The notes under the pieces were generated by a model that was given only the letters and a program-made list of their open reading frames with translations, ran no database searches and had not been told where the DNA came from. A program made the position numbers and the translations under genes. A stretch of DNA of 64,000 nt from Mariprofundus sp. Lineage in GTDB: Bacteria > Pseudomonadota > Zetaproteobacteria > Mariprofundales > Mariprofundaceae. The DNA is taken from assembly GCA_021772775.1 (NCBI GenBank), contig JAJFLH010000020.1, positions 1-64,000 on the forward strand, in the 5' to 3' direction. Shown here piece by piece: positions 1 to 7,551 of the stretch; position 1 is the first letter of the stretch; each line of letters starts with the position of its first letter.

Positions 1-396
1 TACCGATTAATACTGGCCTTATAAACCGACCAAGACCTTCTTTTGCTTGAATCAAAGCCAAATACGGTCATAAAATGCAGTTAAATAATATTAGCGCAAC
101 AGATCACTGTTTGATTTACGTTTTCACACGGTCTGGGCCGACCTCGGACCGTTGGAAAGGTTTAAATACAACGTTCATCTTTTGCTCTCCGCTTAGCATT
201 GTTCTTTTGATCATTGTGCTGATTTCTCTGTGTAACTCCGCACCAAGGTGACACCGCTTGCGTAAGAGAGAGTGCTTGGGGCAACTCTGAGGTAAAATAT
301 TTTAATGCGATTGTCCTAGTATTATTGTTCGTAATGCTCGACTTTACTACACAGATTCCGTAATCTGCGCGACGTAAAATTGACGAGGTGTTGTAG
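1..396. other. Gene-free leader upstream of carA
   Basis: No convincing coding region is seen on either strand; the two ORF-track entries here are minus-strand shadows without family features. A short inverted pair (ACGGTC...GACCGT) lies near 130-157 and could be a weak hairpin. A stretch at about 223-240 (TTTCTCTGTGTAACTCCGC) resembles the sequence at 52417-52437 and looks like a dispersed repeat. The remainder presumably holds the carA promoter and leader, but no clear promoter could be assigned. Confidence 0.4.
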
Positions 397-1521
397 ATGG
401 CAGACGCGATGACTGGGGCGATATTGGTACTGGCTGACGGACGTGTTTTTCGTGGTGAAGCCATAGGTGCTATTGGTAATACGGTTGGTGAAGTCTGTTT
501 TAATACATCGCTGACAGGTTATCAGGAAATTCTCACTGATCCCTCTTATACGGATCAAATTATCACATTCACCTATCCACACATTGGTAATGTCGGTATA
601 AATGATAGCGATATGGAGTCCGACGCGATTTCAGTACGCGGTTGCATCGTGCGTGCACCAGCGCGGATTACTTCAAATTACCGCTCTGAACAGGACTTTA
701 ATGCCTGGTTGTCGGATAACGGTGTTGTCGGTATCGCCGGTATTGATACACGTGCACTGGTTCGCCATCTGCGTGACCACGGCGCACAAAATGGTGTGAT
801 TGCATCCGATGGCATGTCAGAAGCTGATGCGCTGGCAATGGCCAACAGTTGGAGTGGTTTAGACGGTCGTGATTTGGTTGGACAGGTAAGTCGCAAAGAT
901 CAAGCCGAGTGGCAGCAGGGTACATATGACCTGAATCGCGCTGAATTTCAAAATCTTCATTGTGACAAACATGTGGTGGCCTTTGATTTTGGTTGTAAAC
1001 GTAATATTTTCCGCAAGTTGGCTGATCGTGGTTTGAATGTGACAATTGTGCCTGCTTCGACATCAGCTGCAGATATATTGGCGCTGAAGCCGGCTGGTAT
1101 TTTTCTCTCTAACGGCCCAGGTGATCCGGCTGCTGTTGCTTATGCGGTCGATACCATTCGTGAATTGCTTGATGCAGATATCCCTATTTTTGGTATATGC
1201 ATGGGTCATCAACTGCTAAGCCAAGCTTTGGGCCTCTCTACCTTTAAATTGAAGTTCGGTCATCGTGGTGGCAATCATCCGGTTAAAGATGAAACGACCG
1301 GTAAAATAGAGATCACCAGTCAAAATCATGGTTTTGCAGTTTGTGATGATAATATTCCAGAGCATGTTGATATTACGCATCGGTCTTTATTCGATGGTAC
1401 CGTGGAAGGTTTGCAGGTGAAGGGTAAACCTATATTTTCTGTGCAATATCATCCGGAAGCCAGTCCTGGCCCACAGGATGCCGATTATCTGTTTGATCGA
1501 TTCGCGGATCTGATCCATTAA
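397..1521 (+). CDS. carA: Carbamoyl-phosphate synthase small (glutaminase) subunit
   Basis: This subunit hydrolyses glutamine and passes ammonia to the large subunit CarB, making carbamoyl phosphate for arginine and pyrimidine synthesis in the cytoplasm. The 374-residue protein has the usual length. The N-terminal CPSase small-chain domain (about 1-150) opens with [15 protein letters not shown]-type sequence, and a class I glutamine amidotransferase domain fills about 190-370. The nucleophile elbow FGICMGHQ supplies the catalytic Cys, [10 protein letters not shown] supplies the His/Glu pair, and [10 protein letters not shown] is the oxyanion strand. The start at 397 is preceded by GAGG. What is odd is the neighbourhood: the next gene is a histidine kinase after 470 bp, so carB is not downstream. 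Identification is firm from family motifs. Confidence 0.97.
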   Translation: MADAMTGAILVLADGRVFRGEAIGAIGNTVGEVCFNTSLTGYQEILTDPSYTDQIITFTYPHIGNVGINDSDMESDAISVRGCIVRAPARITSNYRSEQDFNAWLSDNGVVGIAGIDTRALVRHLRDHGAQNGVIASDGMSEADALAMANSWSGLDGRDLVGQVSRKDQAEWQQGTYDLNRAEFQNLHCDKHVVAFDFGCKRNIFRKLADRGLNVTIVPASTSAADILALKPAGIFLSNGPGDPAAVAYAVDTIRELLDADIPIFGICMGHQLLSQALGLSTFKLKFGHRGGNHPVKDETTGKIEITSQNHGFAVCDDNIPEHVDITHRSLFDGTVEGLQVKGKPIFSVQYHPEASPGPQDADYLFDRFADLIH

Positions 1522-1610
1522 AACCTGATCTTTTCATGTGAACTGAATGCATCGTTTGAGACTTTATCGTTGTATTGCATCATAAATTAAAGCAGGGCAT
1601 TTGGATTGTA

Positions 1611-1774
1611 CTAGGAGTCGTCGTACTTAGGATCGTAGCGAGCAGATGGGGTGACGAGTCAATAATAGTGCGGTTTTGAGGCGCAGAGTGGTAACTATGT
1701 AATGATAAACCGGGATGTTTTTGGCGGCCTCCCTGCCATGCAGTAGATTTCTCATAAGTCCGACAGGATCCTAG
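1611..1774. repeat. MITE-like element with about 22-bp imperfect terminal inverted repeats
   Basis: The left end reads CTAGGAGTCGTCGTACTTAG (1611-1630). The reverse complement of the right end (1752-1774) reads CTAGGATCCTGTCGGACTTA. The two align over about 22 bases with a few substitutions and a one-base gap. The 164-bp interior has no credible ORF. Short size, terminal inverted repeats and an intergenic position are what a non-autonomous miniature transposable element would show. No clear target-site duplication could be read at the flanks. The parent transposon is not in this window. Confidence 0.6.
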
Positions 1775-1917
1775 ACCCAATATAATCATATTTCTGTTTG
1801 TGCCTCTATCAGGCTTATAATTTCTATTCATAAATGAATCGTTTTATTCACTCCGGCTTACCCGTTGTGGCAATAGCCGTAGGTTTTCATTCTCAATACT
1901 CCAGTAAGAGCTATTAT

Positions 1918-1933
1918 TGGCACTAAACGTGCT
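1918..1933 (+). promoter_or_regulatory. Candidate sigma-54 promoter for the hybrid kinase gene
   Basis: TGGCACTAAACGTGCT has the invariant GG and GC doublets separated by ten bases, as in the -24/-12 consensus TGGCAC-N5-TTGC, with one mismatch in the -12 box. It lies about 58 bases before the kinase start. Without a nearby enhancer site this is only a sequence match. Confidence 0.3.
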
Positions 1934-1990
1934 AATCTGTTTGAAAGAATCGAAGTTTAGGGGCATGCCTGCTGTGAGATTGAAAACGCG

Positions 1991-4033
1991 ATGAAAATTT
2001 GGCATAAATTAACGCTGGGGTTTGTTTCTCTGGCACTGTTTATTGCCTTCTTGGGTACGTCAATTTCTATTAGTCAATCAGCACTCCTGGAGCGAGTAAA
2101 TGTGATTCACTCGTCTAATATTGGCGAGGTGCGCTTTTCTCATGAAATTGCCTATCACCTGCAAAGAGTTAAATCGAATATTCGTCTGCTTATTCTTGAG
2201 ATTGATCATGGCTCGTTTGAAGAGAGGGCATATGCAATAGGGCAAATAAGAACAAGCCTGAATGAAATTGATGAGTTGGTTGAGTCGCTTGTAAAGGCAA
2301 CAGAGGCGGGCCTTAAGTCGGAATCAATACTTGAAGAGGGCGGTGGAAAGTCTGAATTATTCCAAATCCAGCTGGTGAGAAAAGAGCTATCGGTTGTTAT
2401 GGTGTTAGCCAATCGTCTTTTAGATCATTATGCAGATGGGGGGATTATTACATCTGAGCAGGGCATGATATTCGAAAAGAAGATGCAAGTCGCTTCCCGG
2501 CTGGCACAGGAGCTGATGGAAGAGATTGAAGAGGATGCATTTAGCGAAATTGGTCACTCCGTTGTTCAAATACGGGCGATGATTCGGGGCAATATCGATG
2601 AAGTTATCATATTTACGTTTGCCTCGTTTCTTTTTGCGATTTTGCTGGGCTTTTTTATCTCCAGAGCAATTATTAGAAATATCACTTCATTGAAGCAGGC
2701 AACGGTTCAAATTGGCTCAGGTCAATTTGATACAATAGTGCAAGTCCGTTCATCTGATGAGTTGGCTGAATTGGCTGCGGGTATTAATCAAATGGCATTA
2801 AACCTGCAGGCATTAACCCTTAGCAAAAATGAATTGTCTGAAGAGGTGGATCAGCGTAAACGTAAAGAAGTTGAGCTAAGTCTTGCCAAGGAGGTTGCCG
2901 AGAAAGCTGATCGTGCCAAGTCAGAGTTTGTGGCCAATATGTCACATGAGATACGCACACCACTGCATGGTTTGCTCGGTATCGCTGAACACCTTCGAGA
3001 GACTCAACTGAATGTAGAGCAGAAAGAGAATGTCGAGACCTTAATTGATTCTGGCGCCATGTTACTTAGTCTGATTAATGATATTCTTGATTTTTCCAAG
3101 ATCGAAGCAGGGCAATTGGAATTGGAGCAGACCTTGTTTGACCCAAGATTAGTTTTGCAGAGTACAGTGCAGCTGCTTGATCAAAAAGCGGTTGAAAAAG
3201 GCATCAAGCTTGTTGCTGTTCTCGGTGATTCAGATTTACCACTGCATGTTACAGGTGATCTGGTGCGTATTCGCCAAATTCTGGTCAATCTGGCAGGTAA
3301 TGCTGTTAAATTTACAGATCATGGCAACGTGACGATTAATCTTATCGAAGAGCGGGGTGATGGCGTTGTTCGCTTGCGTTATTTGGTGCGTGATAGTGGT
3401 ATAGGTATTGCGAAAGAGAAGTTGGATAGCATTTTTGATAAATTCAGTCAGGCCGAAGCATCAACGACCCGGCAATATGGTGGTTCAGGCATAGGGCTAA
3501 CCATTTGCCGTGATTTGGTTGAGCTCATGGGCGGAGAGATGGGAGTTGAAAGTGAAGTGGGTGATGGGTCTACATTCTGGTTTGAAATTTCATTGCCTGA
3601 AGTTGAAGTTGTAGAGGCAGATGTGGAGCAGAGCACTAGCAAACAAGCAGGTGAAGATGCCTTAGATTTAGTGCGTATTCTGGCAGTTGACGATAATGCT
3701 GTTAATCGCAAGGTGTTAGAGCTGCATCTGGGTAAGCTTGGTTGTATCATTGAACAGGCTACAAATGGGCAGGAAGCTGTTGAAATGATGGCAGCTACTG
3801 ATTATCACCTTGTGTTGATGGATATGCATATGCCTGTCATGGATGGCATGGATGCGACACGGGCGATTCGTGCTGCAGAGCTTGAAGGTGAGCATACGCC
3901 GATTGTCGCGATGACAGCCAATGTGGTGAAGGGTACTCGTGAAAAGTGTCTGGAGGCTGGTATGGATGATTACCTGTCCAAACCCGCCAAGCCTGCTGAT
4001 CTGAAAGCAATGCTCTTAAAATATTTGTCATAA
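1991..4033 (+). CDS. Membrane hybrid sensor histidine kinase (HAMP-HisKA-HATPase-REC)
   Basis: This predicted inner-membrane kinase autophosphorylates on His and passes the phosphate to its own receiver domain. Two membrane segments (about 8-30 and 208-230) bracket a periplasmic, largely helical sensor region of unknown ligand. A HAMP linker (about 228-280) and coiled coil follow. The HisKA H-box is FVANMSHEIRTPLHG (about 310-375). The ATPase domain (about 420-535) has N-box LVNLAGNAVKF and G-boxes DSGIGI and GGSGIGLTI. The C-terminal receiver (about 555-675) has the acidic pair VDDN and phospho-acceptor VLMDMHMPVMDG. No partner regulator or HPt protein is adjacent, so the final output is unknown. 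It appears to be a single-gene unit. Confidence 0.93.
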   Translation: MKIWHKLTLGFVSLALFIAFLGTSISISQSALLERVNVIHSSNIGEVRFSHEIAYHLQRVKSNIRLLILEIDHGSFEERAYAIGQIRTSLNEIDELVESLVKATEAGLKSESILEEGGGKSELFQIQLVRKELSVVMVLANRLLDHYADGGIITSEQGMIFEKKMQVASRLAQELMEEIEEDAFSEIGHSVVQIRAMIRGNIDEVIIFTFASFLFAILLGFFISRAIIRNITSLKQATVQIGSGQFDTIVQVRSSDELAELAAGINQMALNLQALTLSKNELSEEVDQRKRKEVELSLAKEVAEKADRAKSEFVANMSHEIRTPLHGLLGIAEHLRETQLNVEQKENVETLIDSGAMLLSLINDILDFSKIEAGQLELEQTLFDPRLVLQSTVQLLDQKAVEKGIKLVAVLGDSDLPLHVTGDLVRIRQILVNLAGNAVKFTDHGNVTINLIEERGDGVVRLRYLVRDSGIGIAKEKLDSIFDKFSQAEASTTRQYGGSGIGLTICRDLVELMGGEMGVESEVGDGSTFWFEISLPEVEVVEADVEQSTSKQAGEDALDLVRILAVDDNAVNRKVLELHLGKLGCIIEQATNGQEAVEMMAATDYHLVLMDMHMPVMDGMDATRAIRAAELEGEHTPIVAMTANVVKGTREKCLEAGMDDYLSKPAKPADLKAMLLKYLS

Positions 4034-4225
4034 TAAATGGATTAGCACTCTTGTTGAATTTGTGTAAGTTCGCCTTTCAAGCTTCTCCATCATATGTACC
4101 GAAAATTCCAATACATAGATAGGTATAGTCTTTTTCAATAAAGCTTTTTGGTCAGTTATTAGCGATTTCTTGTTGGATAAATTGGTGGTGTTAAAGCTCT
4201 TGAAGGGCTCTGTTGTGTGAGCTCT

Positions 4226-4888
4226 TTATGGTGTGATGATATTACCATATTGTGCTTGGAAACTCTCTTCAGACATCAATATGGGCATAACAACGCCAGT
4301 TTGATTAAGCTCGCGCCATAATTTTTCACTGCTGCTTCTATCTGCAGGGGGGAAGGTGAATCGCCATGTTGGAATGGGGATGGTGCGATTTTGATAGCGG
4401 AACTTTCGCTTTATTGCCTTTAACCGTTGTTGCATGGCCGTGGCATAAGCGGCTTGATAAAAGCGACCTAAGCTGAGTAAAAATATGCCGTTGTCGGCGT
4501 CGATAACATTCGTTTCAATATTGTGGCTCTGCCAGGTTTTGGCGGCAACTTTAGCCTTCTCTCTACTCTTAAATAGTACAGCATCATCAAAGGCATGCAT
4601 GGTGACTTCTTCTCTATTTTGAATGATTATGGATTCCAGCTGCAGCTGATTTAGTCGATCTGTTAATGCCACTAAACCCGCTTTGGAGATGACCCGACGT
4701 GTGATGAGGCGCCAAAGTTGTGGGGTGTTCTCTTCTGCAGAATCTGCAATCATATTGATATTAGCCGGAAGCATGACTTTTACTGGTGGCTGGTTTGATG
4801 CTGGTTGTGGTGCTTGCCAGAAAAACCAGGCGGAAATTGCCAGCGCGATTGCCAAGGTGAGTTGAGATAATGTGATAACGGTGGACAC
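4226..4888 (-). CDS. Membrane-anchored protein with a weak SPOR-like C-terminal region
   Basis: I do not recognise a specific family. The 220-residue product has one N-terminal membrane segment (LAIALAISAWFFW, about 10-25) followed by a soluble domain. Residues about 115-165 (ADNGIFLLSLGRFYQAAYAT) resemble the SPOR fold pattern in which a residue-spaced Gln/Ala helix follows a short beta strand, so peptidoglycan binding in the periplasm is possible but not proven. The track start is a GTG at 4888 with AGGG about a dozen bases upstream. It is divergent from the pilM operon, with 342 bp between them, so it may share regulation with pilus genes. It could also be an unrelated envelope protein. 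Confidence 0.6.
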   Translation of the reverse strand: MSTVITLSQLTLAIALAISAWFFWQAPQPASNQPPVKVMLPANINMIADSAEENTPQLWRLITRRVISKAGLVALTDRLNQLQLESIIIQNREEVTMHAFDDAVLFKSREKAKVAAKTWQSHNIETNVIDADNGIFLLSLGRFYQAAYATAMQQRLKAIKRKFRYQNRTIPIPTWRFTFPPADRSSSEKLWRELNQTGVVMPILMSEESFQAQYGNIITP

Positions 4889-5230
4889 ATCGAAACACTA
4901 CCCTGTTGTTCGTTGGGTGAAACGATTGAATGTGAATTGGCTTTATCATTTATTCAACCAGGGTTTGGTTTTGTATAGAAAGTAAGAGGCTGATTGAATC
5001 TGCATAATATAGAGCGATTTGATAGGTGAAATGAAGTAGGGGCAGCGATGAACTGGTATTGGGTGTCGTGAATTGGCTCAATGCTTGCTTGGTTGCATGT
5101 GTGAAGCTTGATTGTCTAAAAATTAGCAAAGTTTGACGCTTGTTTAGAACTCTATAAACTTGACATTATTGCTTATAATAAGATAACTTGCACAGGTTTC
5201 TGTCAGTAAAGCTTAAAGCGCGGAGGGTGA
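4889..5230. other. Divergent promoter region before the pilM operon
   Basis: This is 342 bp with no credible gene. It contains a sigma-54-like motif at 5074-5089 and an AT-rich TATAAT hexamer at 5174-5179 that lacks a good -35 partner. No terminator was evident. Confidence 0.4.
5074..5089 (+). promoter_or_regulatory. Candidate sigma-54 promoter upstream of pilM
   Basis: TGGCTCAATGCTTGCT has the GG and GC doublets ten bases apart and a perfect TTGCT -12 box; the -24 box has one mismatch to TGGCAC. It sits about 140 bases before the pilM start. Sigma-54 is known to drive pilin genes in other bacteria, but use for pilMNOQ would be unusual. Confidence 0.3.
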
Positions 5231-6313
5231 GTGTCCTTTTTTTCAAACAAGTCTGAGGGATTGATGGGGATCGACATCAGTTCTACCGGTATTAAACTGG
5301 TAGAGTTGAGCAAGTCCCGTTCGGGCTATGAATTGACTGCCATGGCTACAGTTCCACTGCCGCGCGATGCTATCGTTGAGAATACTATTATTGATTCCAC
5401 AGCTGTTTCCAATGCTTTGATTGAGGCGGTAAAGATTGCCAAGCCATCGACTAATAATGTAGCACTGGCTGTTTCCGGCAATGCAGTGATCATCAAAACA
5501 ATCCAGGTGGCTTCAGCGACTGAGCTTGAGTTGGAAGCACAGATTGGCTACGAAGCTGACCAGCATGTGCCTTATGATGTGGAAGATGTGTTTCTGGATT
5601 TTCATATTCAGGGTATTTCGGCTGACGATCCAGAGCATATGGATGTGATTCTGGTAGCGTGTAAACGGGAAATAGTTGAAGATTATCAGCTTGTGATCAA
5701 TGAAGCGGGACTAACTACGAAGTGTATTGATTGTGGTGTATTTGCTTTGGAAAATGCAGCTGAACTGACCGATGAGCACTCCGTTACTGAGGAGTCTGAA
5801 TATATCTTCTCGGAAGAAGAAGCTGAAGTGAATGCACTGGTGAATATTGGTGCGAATATGATGAATATCAATGTGTTGATTAATGGACGAATGGCTTTTG
5901 TGCGTGATCAGTTTTACGGTGGCCAGAATTTAACGGAAGAGATTCAGAAAGCACATGGTATAAGTTATCATAATGCAGAGCAGTTAAAAGTTGACTCTTT
6001 TGCCTCTGTTCAAGCCGATGCACTGGAGCATTTTTATGCCGGACTGACATCGGAGTTGGTGCGCTCATTGGATTTCTATTCTGCCAGCCAACCCGATTTC
6101 CCTGTTCGTAAACTGTTTCTTAGCGGTGGTTGCGCATTGTTACCCAATATCACTACTGAATTGGAGCAGCGGCTGGGCATTGATACAGCGATACTTAATC
6201 CGCTGCTGAATGTGAATATATCACCGAAAAAATTTGATGTGCGAAAACAGCGTGATTTAGGGACAATGATGATGGTTCCGGTTGGTTTGGCGCTGCGGAA
6301 GTTTGACAAATGA
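5231..6313 (+). CDS. pilM: Type IV pilus assembly protein PilM
   Basis: PilM is the cytoplasmic actin-like ATP-binding protein that links the pilus alignment complex to the inner-membrane motor by binding the N-terminus of PilN. The 360-residue length is typical. The N-terminal phosphate-1 motif appears as MGIDISSTGIKLVEL (about 12-26), and the C-terminal nucleotide-binding segment as LFLSGGCALLPNI (about 296-308). The start is a GTG preceded by GGAGGGTGA, which places the ribosome-binding site close to ideal. The stop overlaps the pilN start by four bases (ATGA), consistent with translational coupling in a pilMNOQ operon. Confidence 0.95.
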   Translation: MSFFSNKSEGLMGIDISSTGIKLVELSKSRSGYELTAMATVPLPRDAIVENTIIDSTAVSNALIEAVKIAKPSTNNVALAVSGNAVIIKTIQVASATELELEAQIGYEADQHVPYDVEDVFLDFHIQGISADDPEHMDVILVACKREIVEDYQLVINEAGLTTKCIDCGVFALENAAELTDEHSVTEESEYIFSEEEAEVNALVNIGANMMNINVLINGRMAFVRDQFYGGQNLTEEIQKAHGISYHNAEQLKVDSFASVQADALEHFYAGLTSELVRSLDFYSASQPDFPVRKLFLSGGCALLPNITTELEQRLGIDTAILNPLLNVNISPKKFDVRKQRDLGTMMMVPVGLALRKFDK

Positions 6314-6894
6314 TTCGCATTAACCTGATCCCCTATCGTGCTGCACGGCGACAGCATCAAACTGTGCAGCATGTCAGTGCTTTTGCTGCAGTCGTGGTCT
6401 TAGCGTGTTTGTTGGCTTTGGGAGTACATACGATGGCTTCATTGCAGCTGGCTGATGTGAAAGAGCAGACTATTGTGTTGCAGCAGCAAAACATCGATTT
6501 GAAAAAGAAGATCGGTAAAATTAAAGACTTGGATAGCCTACGTAGCAATGTTGAGCGTAAATTGACTATTGTTGATCGTCTGCAGGAGGGGCGCTTTCAT
6601 TCACTGCATACCCTGCATGCGATTGCCGATTTGATACCTCAAAACGTCTGGCTTGATTCGATCAAAGATAAAGGTCGCGATATTGAGTTAGCTGGTTTAG
6701 CTGAAAGCAATAAAGCCGTGGCGAGTTTCATGCGTAAGCTGGATCAGTCTGCTATTTTTTCAAATATCCGTTTAGGCGAAATTACACGGATTAAGAAAAA
6801 TGGTTTGCCGTTACGCCGTTTTAGCTTGAAAATAGCGCGTGTCGAAGCCAATAAGTCTGATGCGGCGGCTTCGAATAACGGCAAGGCATCCTGA
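6310..6894 (+). CDS. pilN: Type IV pilus assembly protein PilN
   Basis: PilN is a bitopic inner-membrane protein whose cytoplasmic tail binds PilM and whose periplasmic domain pairs with PilO. The N-terminus MIRINLIPYRAARR is the diagnostic PilM-binding INLLPY-type motif. A membrane segment follows at about 23-42 (AVVVLACLLALGVHTM), then a coiled coil (about 45-85) and a ferredoxin-like periplasmic domain. At 194 residues it is of normal size. It starts inside the end of pilM and its stop overlaps the start of pilO by one base. Confidence 0.94.
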   Translation: MIRINLIPYRAARRQHQTVQHVSAFAAVVVLACLLALGVHTMASLQLADVKEQTIVLQQQNIDLKKKIGKIKDLDSLRSNVERKLTIVDRLQEGRFHSLHTLHAIADLIPQNVWLDSIKDKGRDIELAGLAESNKAVASFMRKLDQSAIFSNIRLGEITRIKKNGLPLRRFSLKIARVEANKSDAAASNNGKAS

Positions 6895-7511
6895 TGTTTG
6901 AATCAGTGAAACTCTCTATGCTTGAATCGCTTCGTCCTCTGCTGCCTATGCCACTGTGGCACAAACTATTGTTTTTACTGGCCACTTTTGCATTGATCAT
7001 TGCGGTCTACTTTTATATGGGCTGGGTACCACTGCAGCAGTCGATCACACAGCAGAAGACAGCGATGAAGCTGCAACAGACGATGTTGTTGAAAAATCAG
7101 CGTTTGGCACATGACCTGCCGCGCAAACAACTGGAATACACGAAACTTGAGAAACAATTGAAAGTAGCTCTGAATATGTTGCCGAAAAAATCACAGATTC
7201 CGGATTTGCTCGAAAACGTATCATGGGCAGGTAAAGACTCCGGTCTTCTGTTCAAGAGATTCAAACCAGGTAAAGAAGCGATCAAACAGATCTATGCTGA
7301 AGTACCTGTAAAATTTAAGGTCTCCGGTAGTTTTCGCCAGTTGTTGACCTTCTTGAAGCGGGTGGGAGAGATGCCCCGCATTGTAGATGTGAAAAATATG
7401 AAACTATCAGCCGGCAAGTCACCTGGAATGTTGTCGGTCAGTGGCTTGGCAGTGACCTATCGCTTTGTCGATGCGCAAGCTGAAAATGGACGTAATGGAC
7501 GGCGTAAATGA
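6894..7511 (+). CDS. pilO: Type IV pilus assembly protein PilO
   Basis: PilO pairs with PilN in the periplasmic alignment complex. The 205-residue protein has a short cytoplasmic head, a membrane segment at about 24-43 (LLFLLATFALIIAVYFYMGW), a coiled coil (about 50-90) and a C-terminal ferredoxin-like domain ending in VSGLAVTYRFVD. It overlaps pilN by one base. The next gene is pilQ, only 40 bases away. The pilP gene that normally sits in this gap is missing. Confidence 0.92.
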   Translation: MFESVKLSMLESLRPLLPMPLWHKLLFLLATFALIIAVYFYMGWVPLQQSITQQKTAMKLQQTMLLKNQRLAHDLPRKQLEYTKLEKQLKVALNMLPKKSQIPDLLENVSWAGKDSGLLFKRFKPGKEAIKQIYAEVPVKFKVSGSFRQLLTFLKRVGEMPRIVDVKNMKLSAGKSPGMLSVSGLAVTYRFVDAQAENGRNGRRK

Positions 7512-7551
7512 GTGTGATCAACGGTGATACGCGTTCGTCCGGGGGACATCA

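Larger units (their letters stand above)
1522..1990. other. Intergenic region carrying a MITE-like element and a candidate sigma-54 promoter
   Basis: This is 469 bp between carA and the hybrid kinase. It holds a 164-bp element bounded by imperfect inverted repeats (1611-1774) and a possible -24/-12 promoter at 1918-1933. The minus-strand 83-residue ORF at 1580-1831 overlaps the element, resembles no family I know, and is taken to be a shadow. Confidence 0.5.

Noticed and set aside
1580-1831. 83-residue minus-strand ORF
   Set aside because: It overlaps the MITE-like element, has no ribosome-binding site I can defend and no family resemblance.
5161-5180. TTGACA...TATAAT as a sigma-70 promoter before pilM
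   Set aside because: The hexamers are only eight bases apart, far from the 16-18 needed.
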